From NCBI GenBank assembly GCA_902582345.1, contig CACHRU010000003.1, positions 1 to 64,000 on the forward strand: 64,000 nt of DNA, written 5' to 3'. The notes under the pieces were generated by a model. The model had not been told where the DNA came from. It searched no databases and worked only from the letters and a program-made list of their open reading frames with translations. Origin of the DNA: an uncultured Pelagibacteraceae bacterium (lineage in GTDB: Bacteria; Pseudomonadota; Alphaproteobacteria; Pelagibacterales; Pelagibacteraceae). Of the stretch, positions 18,956 to 29,615 are shown piece by piece (position 1 is the stretch's first letter; every line of letters starts with the position of its first letter). The position numbers and the translations under genes were made by a program.

Positions 18956-19960
18956 TTATATTAAGCCAACTATATCACGTATCTTTTTTAAGTTTTCCTC
19001 AGCTTTTAAATTAGCTTTTTCACTGCCTTTTTTTAAAATTTTTTCTAAAAAAATTCTATCTTTAATCATTTTTTTTATTTCTTTGCCTATCGGACATATT
19101 TTTTCTACAAGTGCATCCGATAAATTTTTTTTAAGATGTGTAAAGTCTTTCCCGGACATTTGTTTTAAAACTTCCCCTACTGGTGTGTTAGTCAGATCTG
19201 AATAAATAGTTATCAAGTTTAATGCTTCGGGTCTTTTATTAAGCTCTACTTCGTTTGACGGTATAGGTTCAGAGTCTGTTTTTGCTTTTTTTATTTTTTT
19301 TACAATTTCATCTGCATCGTCCTTAAGATTAATTCTTGAATATTCTGATTCTTCTGATTTACTCATTTTCTTTGTTCCGTCTCTTAAGCTCATGATTCTG
19401 GAAATTTTTTTTGGTATTAAAGGCTCAGGTAAAGGAAAAAAATTTTCAACTTGAAAATCATTATTAAATTTTTGAGCTATATCTCTTGAAAGTTCTATAT
19501 GTTGTTTTTGGTCAGCGCCTACTGGAACATGTGTAGCTTTATACAATAATATATCTGCGGCCATTAGATTGGGATATATATAAAGACCGACACTTGCTTT
19601 TTCTTTGTCTGTTCCAGCTTTATCTTTAAATTGTGTCATTCTATTAAGCCACCCAACTCTTGAAACACAATTTAAAATCCAAGCTAATTCAGCATGTCCG
19701 CTCACTGAAGATTGATTAAATATAATACTGTTTTCGTGATCGAGTCCTGAAGCAATAAATCCTGCGGTAGTTTCAAGAATATTGGATTTTAGTATTTTAG
19801 GATTTTGGAAAGTTGTTATCGCATGTAAATCAACAACACAATAAATACATTCCATTTTTTTTTGTAAAGAAACGAAATTTTTTAATGCTCCAAGATAGTT
19901 TCCTAAATGAAGATTGCCTGTAGGTTGAACACCTGAAAAAACTATTTTTTTGTCACTCAT
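18956..19960 (-). CDS. trpS: Tryptophanyl-tRNA synthetase
   Basis: A class I aminoacyl-tRNA synthetase charging tRNA-Trp. The HIGH-like motif is [14 protein letters not shown] and the KMSKS motif is [14 protein letters not shown]. Other family marks are [10 protein letters not shown] and [23 protein letters not shown]. The 334-residue length is normal. Its ATG overlaps the murJ stop by 4 nt, so the two are probably translationally coupled; murJ-trpS adjacency is common in alphaproteobacteria. Confidence 0.98.
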   Translation of the reverse strand: MSDKKIVFSGVQPTGNLHLGNYLGALKNFVSLQKKMECIYCVVDLHAITTFQNPKILKSNILETTAGFIASGLDHENSIIFNQSSVSGHAELAWILNCVSRVGWLNRMTQFKDKAGTDKEKASVGLYIYPNLMAADILLYKATHVPVGADQKQHIELSRDIAQKFNNDFQVENFFPLPEPLIPKKISRIMSLRDGTKKMSKSEESEYSRINLKDDADEIVKKIKKAKTDSEPIPSNEVELNKRPEALNLITIYSDLTNTPVGEVLKQMSGKDFTHLKKNLSDALVEKICPIGKEIKKMIKDRIFLEKILKKGSEKANLKAEENLKKIRDIVGLI

Positions 19961-21486
19961 ACACGATAGTTATTTTTGTTTAGTTTAAGCACTCCTAAAA
20001 GGTTACATGTTAATAAATAAATCATTGCTGATGATAATACAATAAATAATAAATAACCGAACTTAAAGAAATTTGAATATAATAATTGTAAATTAAAAAA
20101 GTTTATAGCAAAAATCAAAAATATGGACATAGCTGTAGTTGATAATAAGATTTTTGAAAGATTTATTATATTATATTTTCTAATGTTAAAATATTTCTTA
20201 TTAGAGAGTATATATAGATAAACTATGCTGCCCATCCATGCTGAAGTAGATGTTGCGATAGGGATAATAATGAAACCAATTTTTTTAAAAAAGAGCAGGC
20301 TTATAGAAACATTTATAAAAACCATAAAGATTGAAATATAAAAGGGTGTTTTCGTATCAAGTCTTGCAAAAAAAAGATTTGCAAATATCTTTAAAACTGC
20401 AAAAGCTGGAATACCAAAGCTAAAATATTTTAAAGCTTCTGCTGTTAGTCTCACATCCTCAATGTTAAAAGATCCATACCCAAAAAGAGCGTTTATAATT
20501 TCCTCTGATGCTATATATAAACCAGCAAAAGCTGGCACTGAAAGTAGAAGTGAAAGTTCTAATGATTTATTTTGAATATCATGAACTTTTTTGAAATTTC
20601 TTAATTTCAGCGCTGATGACAAAATCGGCAGTGAGACAGTGCTTACAGCTATACCAGCTATAGCTAAATTAATCTGATAAATTCTATCAGCATAGTATAA
20701 ATAAGAAACCGCTCCAACTTGGAATGAAGCTATTATAGTTCCAATAAGAATGTTAATCTGGGTCACGCCTGATGAAAAAATACTGGGCAATAATCTTTTA
20801 ACAAAGAATTTAACTTTATTGCTAATTTTGGTCTTAAGTTTAATTGATGGTTTATAATATTTCCTTGTAAAAAATATTAAAAAGATAAGTTGTAATAAGC
20901 CAGCAAAAGTTACACTATAAGATAAATTTTTTGAATAGTTGTTATCATAAAGGTATGAAAAAATTATCGAAGCTATCATTAATAAGTTTAGAATTATTGG
21001 AGCTGCAGCTGCTACTGCAAATTTGTTATGAGAATTTAGAATTCCTGAAAAAAAAGATGACAAACTTACTAAAAGCAAAAAAGGGAAAGTTATTCGTGTT
21101 AACTCTATCGCAAGTTCAAATTTTAAATTATTTTCAATAAAACCAGGCGCAATAAAAAAAACAAAGAATGGTGTGAATATTTCAGCTAGTATAACAATAA
21201 ACAGTAATACCAATGAGATTAGAGCTAATACTTCGTCAGCAAATTTTTTACCTGATTTTTTACTTTTAAGTTTTTCTGCAGAATACCCTGGTATAAAAGC
21301 AGCATTAAATGTTCCCTCTGCAAATAGTCTTCTGAAAGTATTTGGAAGTCGAAAAGCCACAAAAAAAGCATCCGCATAAATTGATGCCCCAAGAAAAATA
21401 GCAATAAGTATATCTCTGAAATAACCAAGAATCCTACTAATAAGGGTAAAAAAACTAAATACTGTGGTCGTTGACAATAAATTCAT
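19957..21486 (-). CDS. murJ: Lipid II flippase MurJ
   Basis: MurJ (MviN) flips lipid II across the inner membrane for peptidoglycan synthesis and belongs to the MOP superfamily. The 509-residue protein is predicted to span the membrane about 13-14 times. The family sequence [32 protein letters not shown] near residue 40 carries the arginines lining the central cavity, followed by a cytoplasmic [13 protein letters not shown] segment. It is divergent from maeB with a 58-bp gap. The first gene of murJ-trpS-nfu. Confidence 0.96.
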   Translation of the reverse strand: MNLLSTTTVFSFFTLISRILGYFRDILIAIFLGASIYADAFFVAFRLPNTFRRLFAEGTFNAAFIPGYSAEKLKSKKSGKKFADEVLALISLVLLFIVILAEIFTPFFVFFIAPGFIENNLKFELAIELTRITFPFLLLVSLSSFFSGILNSHNKFAVAAAAPIILNLLMIASIIFSYLYDNNYSKNLSYSVTFAGLLQLIFLIFFTRKYYKPSIKLKTKISNKVKFFVKRLLPSIFSSGVTQINILIGTIIASFQVGAVSYLYYADRIYQINLAIAGIAVSTVSLPILSSALKLRNFKKVHDIQNKSLELSLLLSVPAFAGLYIASEEIINALFGYGSFNIEDVRLTAEALKYFSFGIPAFAVLKIFANLFFARLDTKTPFYISIFMVFINVSISLLFFKKIGFIIIPIATSTSAWMGSIVYLYILSNKKYFNIRKYNIINLSKILLSTTAMSIFLIFAINFFNLQLLYSNFFKFGYLLFIVLSSAMIYLLTCNLLGVLKLNKNNYRV

Positions 21487-21544
21487 AATAAAGCCAAAAT
21501 TATCAGTGATTAATTCTCATTTATATTACATACTAAAGAAACTA

Positions 21545-23830
21545 ATGACAAAAAAATCAAAAATTGATCACTATTCTGATAAAGAAGCCTTAGATTTCCA
21601 TGTAAATGGTAAGTCTGGCAAAATTGAGGTTAACTCATCGAAATCATTAACAACTAAAAGAGATTTATCTTTAGCATACTCACCTGGAGTAGCAGCTCCA
21701 GTCAAAGAAATTTCTAAAAATCCCAATTCTGCCTATGATTACACCTCTAAAGGTAACCTCGTAGCAGTAATAAGCAACGGTACAGCGATTTTAGGTCTTG
21801 GTAATCTAGGGTCACTTGCGTCAAAACCAGTCATGGAAGGGAAAGCAGTTTTATTTAAAAGATTTGCTGATATCGATTCTATAGATATTGAAGTAGACAG
21901 TATCGATACTAACGAAATTATAAAAACTATAAAAAATATTTCTGGAACATTTGGTGGAATAAATCTTGAAGATATTGCAGCACCTCAATGTTTTATAATT
22001 GAAAAAAAACTTAAAGAGATACTGGACATTCCTATCTTTCATGACGACCAACATGGGACTGCTATAATTACAACTGCCGCACTTATTAATGCGTTAGACA
22101 TTTCAAAAAAAAAAATTGAAGAAGTTAAAATAGTTGTAAATGGTGCAGGAGCATCAGCTATAGCCTGCGTAAATTTATTTAAACTTTCTGGCGTCAAAAA
22201 TGAGAATGTAATTATGTGTGACAGAAAAGGAGTTATATATAAAGGAAGAGAAAATGTAGATGAATTTAAGAAAAAACATGCAATCGACACAAGTAAAAGA
22301 AATTTAAAAGATGCTATGGAAGATGCTGATGTTTTTTTAGGCTTATCAGCAAAAGATGTTGTTTCAAAAGAAATGATAAAGTCCATGAATAAAAATCCTA
22401 TTATATTTGCATGTGCAAATCCTGACCCTGAAATCAAACCTGAGCTAATCGAAGAGGCTAGAAAAGATGCAATTATTGCAACAGGCAGATCAGATTATCC
22501 AAATCAGGTAAATAATTTAATAGGTTTTCCATATATTTTTCGTGGTGCGTTAGATGTAAGAGCAAAAGAAATTAATGAAGAAATGAAAATTGCAGCTGCA
22601 CAAGCCATCGCTTTGCTGGCAAGAGAGGATGTTCCTGACGAAGTTGTATCAGCGTACGGCGGCGAAAGACCTAAATATGGGAAGAATTATATTATTCCCT
22701 CAACTTTTGATCCAAGACTAATGAGTGTTATTCCGGCAGCTGTAGCTACAGCTGCTATGAAATCAGGTGTCGCAAGAAAGCAAATTAAAAATATTGATGA
22801 TTACAAAGATGAACTTACAAATCGATTAGACCCTTCAATGTCATTAATGCAAGGAATTAACGCTAAAGTTAAAAAAAATCCAAAAAGGGTTGTTTTTGCA
22901 GAAGGAGAAGATGAAAATATGCTGAAAGCTGCAATTGAATTTAATAAAAATAAAATGGGCGAGTCAATTGTAATAGGGAATGAAAAAAGAGTTAAAGAAA
23001 CTTTATCTAAAATTGGTTTAGATGAGAACCACAAAATTAGGATTGTAAACTCTACGGATAAAGAAAAAAGAGAAAAGTACGTGAAATTTTTATATAAAAA
23101 ACTTCAAAGAACAGGTCAGTTGGAGAGAGATGTTGATAGGCTAATAAGAAATGAAAGAGTTGCATTTGGTGCATCAATGGTTGCATGCAAAGATGCAGAT
23201 GCAATGGTAACAGGAAATATTAGACATTATGCTGCATCTATAGAAAAACTTAAAGAAGTTTGTAACGCTAGAGAGGGTGAACCAATTTTTGGAATGACAA
23301 TGATTGTGTTCAAGGGAAGAACTGTTTTAGTTGCTGATACCAATGTTCAGGATTTTCCAAGTTCAGAAAGGCTTATAGCAGTTTCAAAATCATGTGTAAG
23401 GGTTTCAAGATTATTTGGTTTTGATCCAAAAGTAGCTTTCTTATCACACTCAACTTTTGGAAAACCTATTTCAAGGAATACGAAGCATGTCAGAGATGCA
23501 ATAGAGTCCTTAAAAAAAGAAAAAGTAGATTTTGACTTTGATGGAGAGATGCAGCCTGATGTAGCACTAAACCCAATTTATAAAGAAATATATCCTTTTT
23601 CTAAAATTGTTGGTAAAGCTAATATTTTGATTATGCCAGCTTTGCATAGTGCTGCTATATCAACTAAATTAATGAAATCTTTTGGTGGAGCAAAATTAAT
23701 AGGGCCTCTACTCATTGGACTTGACCTGCCTATAGAAGTAGCTCCGCTTAGATCTTCAACTTCAGATATTTTAAATTTAGCGTCGATTGCTGCTTTTTCA
23801 TCACACGTAATTGATTACAAAAAAAATTAG
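21545..23830 (+). CDS. maeB: NADP-dependent malic enzyme with phosphotransacetylase-like domain
   Basis: The hybrid malic enzyme oxidatively decarboxylates malate to pyruvate with NADP. Residues about 15-425 hold the malic domains (SLAYSPGVAAPVKEI, SNGTAILGLGNLG, HDDQHGTAIITTAALINAL, VVNGAGASAIACVNL). Residues about 440-755 resemble phosphate acetyltransferase (VVFAEGEDENMLKAAIEF, DADAMVTG), generally considered regulatory (acetyl-CoA sensing) in this family. I use ATG 21545 (MTKKSKIDHYSDKEALDFH, 761 residues); the ORF-track start at 21464 would run antisense into murJ and adds unrelated residues. Confidence 0.95.
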   Translation: MTKKSKIDHYSDKEALDFHVNGKSGKIEVNSSKSLTTKRDLSLAYSPGVAAPVKEISKNPNSAYDYTSKGNLVAVISNGTAILGLGNLGSLASKPVMEGKAVLFKRFADIDSIDIEVDSIDTNEIIKTIKNISGTFGGINLEDIAAPQCFIIEKKLKEILDIPIFHDDQHGTAIITTAALINALDISKKKIEEVKIVVNGAGASAIACVNLFKLSGVKNENVIMCDRKGVIYKGRENVDEFKKKHAIDTSKRNLKDAMEDADVFLGLSAKDVVSKEMIKSMNKNPIIFACANPDPEIKPELIEEARKDAIIATGRSDYPNQVNNLIGFPYIFRGALDVRAKEINEEMKIAAAQAIALLAREDVPDEVVSAYGGERPKYGKNYIIPSTFDPRLMSVIPAAVATAAMKSGVARKQIKNIDDYKDELTNRLDPSMSLMQGINAKVKKNPKRVVFAEGEDENMLKAAIEFNKNKMGESIVIGNEKRVKETLSKIGLDENHKIRIVNSTDKEKREKYVKFLYKKLQRTGQLERDVDRLIRNERVAFGASMVACKDADAMVTGNIRHYAASIEKLKEVCNAREGEPIFGMTMIVFKGRTVLVADTNVQDFPSSERLIAVSKSCVRVSRLFGFDPKVAFLSHSTFGKPISRNTKHVRDAIESLKKEKVDFDFDGEMQPDVALNPIYKEIYPFSKIVGKANILIMPALHSAAISTKLMKSFGGAKLIGPLLIGLDLPIEVAPLRSSTSDILNLASIAAFSSHVIDYKKN

Positions 23831-24423
23831 TTTCTATTTCTGCTTAAATCAGAAACCAAGTAAATAGTTGGTAAAACCGTTTTTACATTATAAATTTTAT
23901 TAGCTTCTTCAATTACTGTGTCTCTTTCTTCATCATTCATCGCTATACCAAATATATAAATCTTTTTATTTATTGTTTCCAAGGTGTAATTCGAAGATTT
24001 TATTTTTTTACTTAATATCATTGCAGTTCTAAGCTGAGAAGTAATCAAAACATCCTGCGCAGCTGATTTAAAAGATGAATTTCCTTTTATTTCAATAGCA
24101 TTATTTACAGATCTAACACCCTTTGTTTCCCATGCCATTTTTGTTATTTTAATCTTTTCTTCAGGTTCCTCTACCTTTCCAGTTAAGAAAATTCTTCCAT
24201 CTAATACCTCAACCTGTATTGCTAAAAAATATTTTTTTTCTGTAAAAGTTAAACGGCCAATTAAGCTTTTTTGCATTATAGTATCATCTATTTGCATCCC
24301 AACTGTCCTTGGGTCAAAGCTAATACTCACTCCTTTACCGAAAGTGCCTACATTTTTTGAAGCACAGGCATTCAAAAAAATTATAATAGAAAATGCTGAA
24401 AAAAAGCTTATAATTTTTTTCAT
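23827..24423 (-). CDS. BON-domain lipoprotein (DolP/OsmY-like)
   Basis: A 198-residue lipoprotein starting at ATG 24423 (MKKIISFFSAFSIIIFLNAC), with lipobox LNAC, followed by two BON domains (about 45-115 and 120-190): LIGRLTFTEKKYFLAIQVEVLDGRIFLTGKVEEPEEKIKITKMAWETKGVRSVNNAIEI and the second copy. In E. coli, DolP (YraP) with this layout supports outer-membrane integrity and is encoded near rsmI and lpoA, the same neighbourhood as here. The start overlaps the rsmI stop as ATGA. Its end overlaps the convergent maeB stop by 4 nt. Confidence 0.9.
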   Translation of the reverse strand: MKKIISFFSAFSIIIFLNACASKNVGTFGKGVSISFDPRTVGMQIDDTIMQKSLIGRLTFTEKKYFLAIQVEVLDGRIFLTGKVEEPEEKIKITKMAWETKGVRSVNNAIEIKGNSSFKSAAQDVLITSQLRTAMILSKKIKSSNYTLETINKKIYIFGIAMNDEERDTVIEEANKIYNVKTVLPTIYLVSDLSRNRN

Positions 24424-25244
24424 TTTTTTAATTCCAGACAAATTTTATAAATTTTATTTTTTGAAATTTTTTCATTTTTAGAAATTTTATTTACTGTGTC
24501 TTTTAAACTATTTTTTTCTAACAAAGTTTTTGCCATATTTTTTATTTGGGAATCAGATGCTTCATCATTAGTAACTTTTTTTGATATTACAACTGTTATT
24601 TCACCTTTTAAGCTTTCCTTAAAAAGATCAATATTGCTTATTTCACCTCTATAAAATGTTTCATGAATCTTTGTAATTTCCCTTGCAATAAGAATATTTC
24701 GATTTTTGAAATACTTTTTGAATGATATTAAATAACTGTTAATTTTTAAACCTGGAATAAAAAACATTAAAGCGAAATTAAGATCTTTCAGAGACGAGAG
24801 AACCTTATCTATTTGAAATTTGGTTTTGGGTAAGAATCCATAAAATAAAAACTTATCTTCGAAACCCGATACACTAAATGCTGCCGTGATTGAGGAAGCT
24901 CCTGGGATAGGTACTAAGCTTATATTAGATTTTATACATTCATTGATTAATAAATTCCCTGGATCTGATATTAAGGGTGTACCTGCATCCGAGACAAGGC
25001 AAATTTTCATTCCTTTTTTAAGAAAATTTAATATTTTGTTAAGTTCTTTTCGCTCATTAAATTTATGATAAGACATCAGTTTTTTTTGTATGCCATAATG
25101 ATTACAAATTTTTAAGGTTCTCCTTGTGTCCTCGCACAAAATTATGTCAGAATTTTTTAATACATTTAATGATCTTAATGTTATATCATCTAAGTTGCCT
25201 ATTGGTGTTGAAACTATGTATAAAACAGATTTAGAATTTTTCAT
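24420..25244 (-). CDS. rsmI: 16S rRNA 2'-O-methyltransferase RsmI
   Basis: RsmI methylates the ribose of C1402 in 16S rRNA using SAM. The 274-residue protein has all family signatures: YIVSTPIGNLDDITLRSLNVLKNSDIILCEDTRRT, CLVSDAGTPLISDPGNLLI and PIPGASSITAAFSVSGF. It is divergent from the LpoA-like gene by only 3 nt between start codons, so their promoters must lie inside each other's coding sequence or the transcripts are near leaderless. Confidence 0.96.
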   Translation of the reverse strand: MKNSKSVLYIVSTPIGNLDDITLRSLNVLKNSDIILCEDTRRTLKICNHYGIQKKLMSYHKFNERKELNKILNFLKKGMKICLVSDAGTPLISDPGNLLINECIKSNISLVPIPGASSITAAFSVSGFEDKFLFYGFLPKTKFQIDKVLSSLKDLNFALMFFIPGLKINSYLISFKKYFKNRNILIAREITKIHETFYRGEISNIDLFKESLKGEITVVISKKVTNDEASDSQIKNMAKTLLEKNSLKDTVNKISKNEKISKNKIYKICLELKK

Positions 25245-25247
25245 TAA

Positions 25248-26399
25248 ATGACCAGATTTTATTTTATTTTCATATCATCGTTAATTTTATTTTTTAACAC
25301 CAATCTACTAGGTGAAGAAAGTGAAAAGTTGAAGATTGGTTTATTGGCTCCATTTTCTGGAGAGTATGAAAATCTTGGAAATTCACTACTTTTGTCATCT
25401 CAACTAGCTTTAAATGAAATAGGAGACAAAAATATAATTATTGTCCCTCGAGACTCAGGGTCAGATGATAAGAAAAAACTTAATGAGTCTATTAAAGATC
25501 TTATAAACCAAGAAATAAAAATTATTGTGGGTCCTATTCAATCAAATTATTTCAATGAATTAGAAAAGTATAAAAATACAATTTTTATATCTTTATCAAA
25601 TAAATACCCTGAAATAAGAAGCAATGTAATAAGTATTGGAATAAGTCTTGAGTCACAACTTGATATATTAGAAAAATTTATTAAAAAAGAAAAAAGAAAA
25701 AAAACTTTAATACTATTTCCAAATAATAACTATGCCGAGTTTGTGGAAGACAAAATTAAAGATCTTAAAATAAAAAACTTTAAGGTTTTTAAATATAGTC
25801 CAGATCCTAAAATACTCACGGGAGAAATTCAAAATTTAACTAACTATGCACAAAGAAAAAGAAATTTAGAATTGAGAAAAAAAATGTTAGAAGATAAAGA
25901 AGATGAACAATCCAAAAAAGAATTAAATTATCTTGAACAATTATATACAATTGGAAATGTTAACTTTGACTCAATTATTGTCATAGATTTTGGAAGCAGC
26001 TTAAAAAGTCTTTTAACTTCCCTTGTTTTCTCTGATGTAAACGAAAACACTGTTTTATTCACTACTATCAATCAATGGTTTGATGAAAGTATTTTTTTCG
26101 AAAATACAATAAATAATCTCTATTATCCATCAGTAGATTTAAAAGAATTTCAAAAGTATAATAAAGTTTACACAAAAACTTTTAATTCTCAACCAAATGA
26201 AATTACTATCTTATCTTATGATGCAATTGGATTAATATATTTTATTTGGAAAAAGAATAAAAAGATTTCATCTATTAACGACTTTTTGATTAAGGATAAA
26301 ATTAGAGGAAAAATTGGAGTATTTAGCTTTAAGGATAGAAAGGTTTCACAAGAATTAAAAATGTATCGACTAAAAGATAAAAAATTTACACGCTATTAA
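25248..26399 (+). CDS. LpoA/LivK-type periplasmic protein (putative PBP activator)
   Basis: The 383-residue protein has a signal peptide (FYFIFISSLILFFNTNLLG) and a type I periplasmic-binding-protein fold: KIGLLAPFSGEYENLGNSLLLSSQLALNEI, then KIIVGPIQSNYF and LFTTINQWFDESIF. In alphaproteobacteria a protein of this class next to rsmI is annotated as penicillin-binding protein activator, related to the C-terminal domain of LpoA. No lipobox cysteine is seen, so it may be soluble periplasmic. A plain branched-chain amino-acid binding role is the alternative, but no transporter genes are nearby. Its last 30 nt overlap antisense rdgB. Confidence 0.78.
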   Translation: MTRFYFIFISSLILFFNTNLLGEESEKLKIGLLAPFSGEYENLGNSLLLSSQLALNEIGDKNIIIVPRDSGSDDKKKLNESIKDLINQEIKIIVGPIQSNYFNELEKYKNTIFISLSNKYPEIRSNVISIGISLESQLDILEKFIKKEKRKKTLILFPNNNYAEFVEDKIKDLKIKNFKVFKYSPDPKILTGEIQNLTNYAQRKRNLELRKKMLEDKEDEQSKKELNYLEQLYTIGNVNFDSIIVIDFGSSLKSLLTSLVFSDVNENTVLFTTINQWFDESIFFENTINNLYYPSVDLKEFQKYNKVYTKTFNSQPNEITILSYDAIGLIYFIWKKNKKISSINDFLIKDKIRGKIGVFSFKDRKVSQELKMYRLKDKKFTRY

Positions 26400-26990
26400 T
26401 TTTTTTTTTAATTTTTTAAAGGCTAAATATCTATGATCTATCATAATTTTCTTCTTTTTATTCATCTGCGCATAGGTTACCTTAAATTTGTTTGGCATAA
26501 ATATAGGATCATAACCAAAACCTTTTTTACCGATTATTTTGCTAGAAATTTTTCCTCTTGCTTCTCCAGTTACAGAAATTATTTTTTTACTTGATATTTT
26601 AAATGTCAGGCAGCATACAAATTTTGCTCTAAAGTTTTTGCGACTTTTATTTCGATTTTTTTTTTCTACTAAAGACAAAATCTTGACCATTGCCTTTTGG
26701 AAAGATCCGTACTTATTTGCCCATCTAGCAGAATATATACCTGGTTTTCCGTTTAAACATTCTATACATAAGCCTGAGTCATCAGATAAAGAAGGTATAT
26801 TTGATTTTCTAAAAAAGTAATTAGCTTTTAACTTTGAGTTTGCTAAAAATGACTTTCCTGTTTCTTTTGGACTTTTTATCTTAAGGTTAATTGGAGAAAC
26901 TTTTTTAATTTCTTTTGGCAATAATTGGCTAATTTCTTTATATTTGCCTTGATTGTGGGTACCTATTAATATTTTTTTTACTTTTTTCAT
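26370..26990 (-). CDS. rdgB: XTP/dITP diphosphatase (RdgB/HAM1)
   Basis: This house-cleaning pyrophosphatase removes ITP, dITP and XTP from the nucleotide pool. Signatures are ILIGTHNQGKYKEISQLL, SLSDDSGLCIECLNGKPGIYSARWA and KKGFGYDPIFMP. At 206 residues it is of normal length, with a Lys-rich tail. It is divergent from grpE across a 44-bp gap; in many alphaproteobacteria it is likewise found near grpE/hrcA. The 3' end overlaps the convergent LpoA-like gene. Confidence 0.95.
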   Translation of the reverse strand: MKKVKKILIGTHNQGKYKEISQLLPKEIKKVSPINLKIKSPKETGKSFLANSKLKANYFFRKSNIPSLSDDSGLCIECLNGKPGIYSARWANKYGSFQKAMVKILSLVEKKNRNKSRKNFRAKFVCCLTFKISSKKIISVTGEARGKISSKIIGKKGFGYDPIFMPNKFKVTYAQMNKKKKIMIDHRYLAFKKLKKKLIACKFFIF

Positions 26991-27034
26991 TAACTGCCTG
27001 GTAATTAGAATTTTTATTACTATATATTATAATT

Positions 27035-27616
27035 ATGAGCGAAGAAATAAGTAATGAACAAAAAGATCTTGTTGAGAAAAAGGACGATGATGAGAATCTT
27101 GATAAAAAAACAATTTCTACTGAAGAAAAACTCAAAGATACAGAAGAAAAATTATTAAGATCTTTAGCGGAAATAGAAAACCAAAGGAAAAGATTCGAAA
27201 AAGAGATTAAAGATGCTTTTGATTTTGGTGGATTTAACTTTGCCAAAGAGACTTTGGCTATTCTTGATAACCTGGATAGAGCTAAAAAATCAATTAAAAA
27301 TGACGAACATCTTTCAAAAAATAAAGATTTCGATAAGTTTGTAAAAAATATCGAAATTATAGAAAAAGATTTAATTTCAATTTTTGAAAAAAATAAAATC
27401 ACAAAAATAAATTCTGTTAATAAAAAATTTGATCCTAATTATCATCAAGCAATGCTTGAAATTGAAGATGATAAAACTGAACCTGGTGTTATTATTCAAG
27501 AAATTCAACCTGGGTATATGTTTGGAGATAGACTGTTGAGACCATCTTTTGTCGGTGTTTCTAAGACGAAAAAAGATAAAAATGGCGAAAAATCAACTAA
27601 AAATGAGAAAAAATAG
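27035..27616 (+). CDS. grpE: Nucleotide exchange factor GrpE
   Basis: GrpE releases ADP from DnaK. The 193-residue protein has an acidic/charged N-terminal coiled coil (about 1-65), then the conserved four-helix and beta-wing region: LRSLAEIENQRKRFEKEI and HQAMLEIEDDKTEPGVIIQEIQPGYMFGDRLLRPSFVGVSK. It begins the grpE-dnaK-dnaJ cluster. The leader contains TATA-rich sequence (TATATATTATAATT) directly before the ATG, which leaves a very short 5' UTR. Confidence 0.96.
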   Translation: MSEEISNEQKDLVEKKDDDENLDKKTISTEEKLKDTEEKLLRSLAEIENQRKRFEKEIKDAFDFGGFNFAKETLAILDNLDRAKKSIKNDEHLSKNKDFDKFVKNIEIIEKDLISIFEKNKITKINSVNKKFDPNYHQAMLEIEDDKTEPGVIIQEIQPGYMFGDRLLRPSFVGVSKTKKDKNGEKSTKNEKK

Positions 27617-27617
27617 A

Positions 27618-27645
27618 CTTGTAGATGTAAAAAAAACACCCATAT
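27618..27645 (+). promoter_or_regulatory. Heat-shock (sigma-32/RpoH-like) promoter of dnaK
   Basis: Directly after the grpE stop the sequence reads CTTGTAG, 14 bases, then CCCATAT. This matches the RpoH consensus CTTG...CCCATnT with correct spacing. It lies about 22 nt upstream of the dnaK start, and GAAAGGGA before the ATG can serve as ribosome-binding site. The match is by eye; no transcript data are available. Confidence 0.65.
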
Positions 27646-27666
27646 ACGCTATGAAAGGGACATTAA

Positions 27667-29592
27667 ATGAGTAGAGTAATTGGAATAGATTTAGGAACAA
27701 CAAACTCTTGTGTAGCCATAATGGATGGCAAGCAAGCTAAAGTTTTAGAAAACACTGAGGGAGCGAGAACGACACCTTCTGTTGTAGCGTTTTTAGAAAA
27801 AGACGAAAGACTCGTCGGTCAACCAGCAAAAAGACAGGCTGTAACAAATCCAAATGATACAGTTTTTGCAGTAAAAAGATTAATAGGTAGAAAATTTGAC
27901 GGACCTTCAGTTCAAAAAGATATTAAAAGAGTTCCATATAATATAGTAAAAGCCGAGAATGGAGATGCTTGGGTAGAGGGAAAATCTAAAAAATATTCAC
28001 CATCACAAATTTCAGCATTTATTTTGCAAAAAATGAAAGAAACAGCTGAAAAATATTTAGGGCAAGAAGTAACAAAAGCAGTGATTACGGTTCCGGCATA
28101 CTTTAATGACTCCCAAAGACAAGCAACGAAAGATGCAGGTAAAATCGCAGGTTTGGAAGTTTTAAGAATTATTAATGAACCAACTGCTGCATCATTAGCT
28201 TATGGTTTGGATAAAAAAGGTGGAAAAAAAATTGCAGTTTATGACCTTGGCGGTGGAACATTCGATATTTCCATTCTTGAAATAGGCGATGGTGTTTTTG
28301 AAGTAAAATCTACTAACGGTGATACATTTTTAGGTGGTGAGGATTTTGACGATGCCATTGTCGAATATTTAGCTAGTGAATTTAAGAAAGATAACGGTAT
28401 AGATTTAAAAAATGATAAGTTGGCTCTCCAAAGATTAAAAGAAGCAGCTGAAAAAGCTAAAATTGAATTATCCTCATCTGCGCAAACAGAGATAAATTTG
28501 CCATTTATTACTGCTGATAAATCGGGTCCAAAACACTTGAACTTGAAATTTACTAGAGCAAAACTGGAAGCATTAGTTCAAAGTCTTATTGATAGAACTT
28601 TAGAACCTTGTAAAACTGCACTCAAGGACTCTGGCTTTTCTGCTGCAGAAATAAATGAGGTTGTTTTAGTTGGCGGAATGACAAGAATGCCAAAAATTAT
28701 TGATACGGTCAAAAACTTTTTTGGGAAAGAGCCTAACAAAAGTGTTAATCCTGATGAAGTAGTAGCTATGGGAGCTGCAATACAGGCGGGAGTATTACAA
28801 GGAGATGTAAAAGACGTATTGTTGCTGGACGTGACACCGTTATCATTAGGAATAGAAACTTTAGGTGGAGTTTCAACTAAACTGATTGATAAAAATACTA
28901 CAATCCCAACAAAAAAAAGTCAGGTTTTTTCTACGGCGGAAGACAACCAGCCGGCTGTTTCTATAAGAGTTCTTCAAGGTGAAAGAGAAATGGCAGCAGA
29001 TAATAAACTACTTGGAAATTTTGAATTAGTTGGTATTCCACCAGCTGCAAGAGGAACCCCTCAAATTGAGGTGACATTTGATATAGACGCTAATGGAATA
29101 GTGAGTGTTTCAGCCAAAGATAAAGGAACAGGGAAAGAGCAAAAAATTCAAATTCAGGCCTCTGGAGGTCTATCAGATGAAGAAATTAAAAATATGGTTA
29201 AAGATGCAGAAGCTAACAAAGAAGCTGACAAGAAAAAGAGAGAAGCGGTGGACGTCAGAAATCAAGCTGATAGTTTAATTTTTTCAACAGAGAAAAGCCT
29301 GAAAGAGCATGGTGATAAAGTATCCGCAGAGGAAAAAAAATCTATTGAAACAGCTATATCAGATCTTAAAGAAAGTCTTAAAGGGACTGATGCTGACGAT
29401 ATTAAGAAAAAAACTCAGAGCTTAGTACAAGTTTCCATGAAGTTAGGTGAAGCGGTATACAAAAGTCAACAAAAAAACGATGCTGGAAAAAAAGATAACA
29501 AACCCCAAGACAAAACGAGTTCTAAAGATAAAGAAAATGTTGTCGATGCAGACTTTGAAGACGTAAAAGAAGATAAAGAAAAAAGCGCCTAA
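27667..29592 (+). CDS. dnaK: Chaperone DnaK (Hsp70)
   Basis: The major cytoplasmic Hsp70. The 641-residue protein shows the ATPase signatures [36 protein letters not shown] and [13 protein letters not shown], the linker [19 protein letters not shown] and the substrate-binding domain. The acidic tail ends [15 protein letters not shown], similar to the usual EEVD-like bacterial end. It is preceded by a good RpoH-type promoter and followed 23 nt later by dnaJ. Confidence 0.99.
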   Translation: MSRVIGIDLGTTNSCVAIMDGKQAKVLENTEGARTTPSVVAFLEKDERLVGQPAKRQAVTNPNDTVFAVKRLIGRKFDGPSVQKDIKRVPYNIVKAENGDAWVEGKSKKYSPSQISAFILQKMKETAEKYLGQEVTKAVITVPAYFNDSQRQATKDAGKIAGLEVLRIINEPTAASLAYGLDKKGGKKIAVYDLGGGTFDISILEIGDGVFEVKSTNGDTFLGGEDFDDAIVEYLASEFKKDNGIDLKNDKLALQRLKEAAEKAKIELSSSAQTEINLPFITADKSGPKHLNLKFTRAKLEALVQSLIDRTLEPCKTALKDSGFSAAEINEVVLVGGMTRMPKIIDTVKNFFGKEPNKSVNPDEVVAMGAAIQAGVLQGDVKDVLLLDVTPLSLGIETLGGVSTKLIDKNTTIPTKKSQVFSTAEDNQPAVSIRVLQGEREMAADNKLLGNFELVGIPPAARGTPQIEVTFDIDANGIVSVSAKDKGTGKEQKIQIQASGGLSDEEIKNMVKDAEANKEADKKKREAVDVRNQADSLIFSTEKSLKEHGDKVSAEEKKSIETAISDLKESLKGTDADDIKKKTQSLVQVSMKLGEAVYKSQQKNDAGKKDNKPQDKTSSKDKENVVDADFEDVKEDKEKSA

Positions 29593-29615
29593 GATAAAAA
29601 AAGGAGCAATTTCTT

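Noticed and set aside
21464-21544. Upstream start of the malic enzyme from the ORF track
   Set aside because: It overlaps antisense murJ and adds residues unrelated to the family; ATG 21545 fits.
26938-27402. 154-residue Ser/Phe-rich minus-strand ORF over grpE
   Set aside because: Antisense of the Lys/Glu-rich grpE; no domain and it would overlap rdgB.
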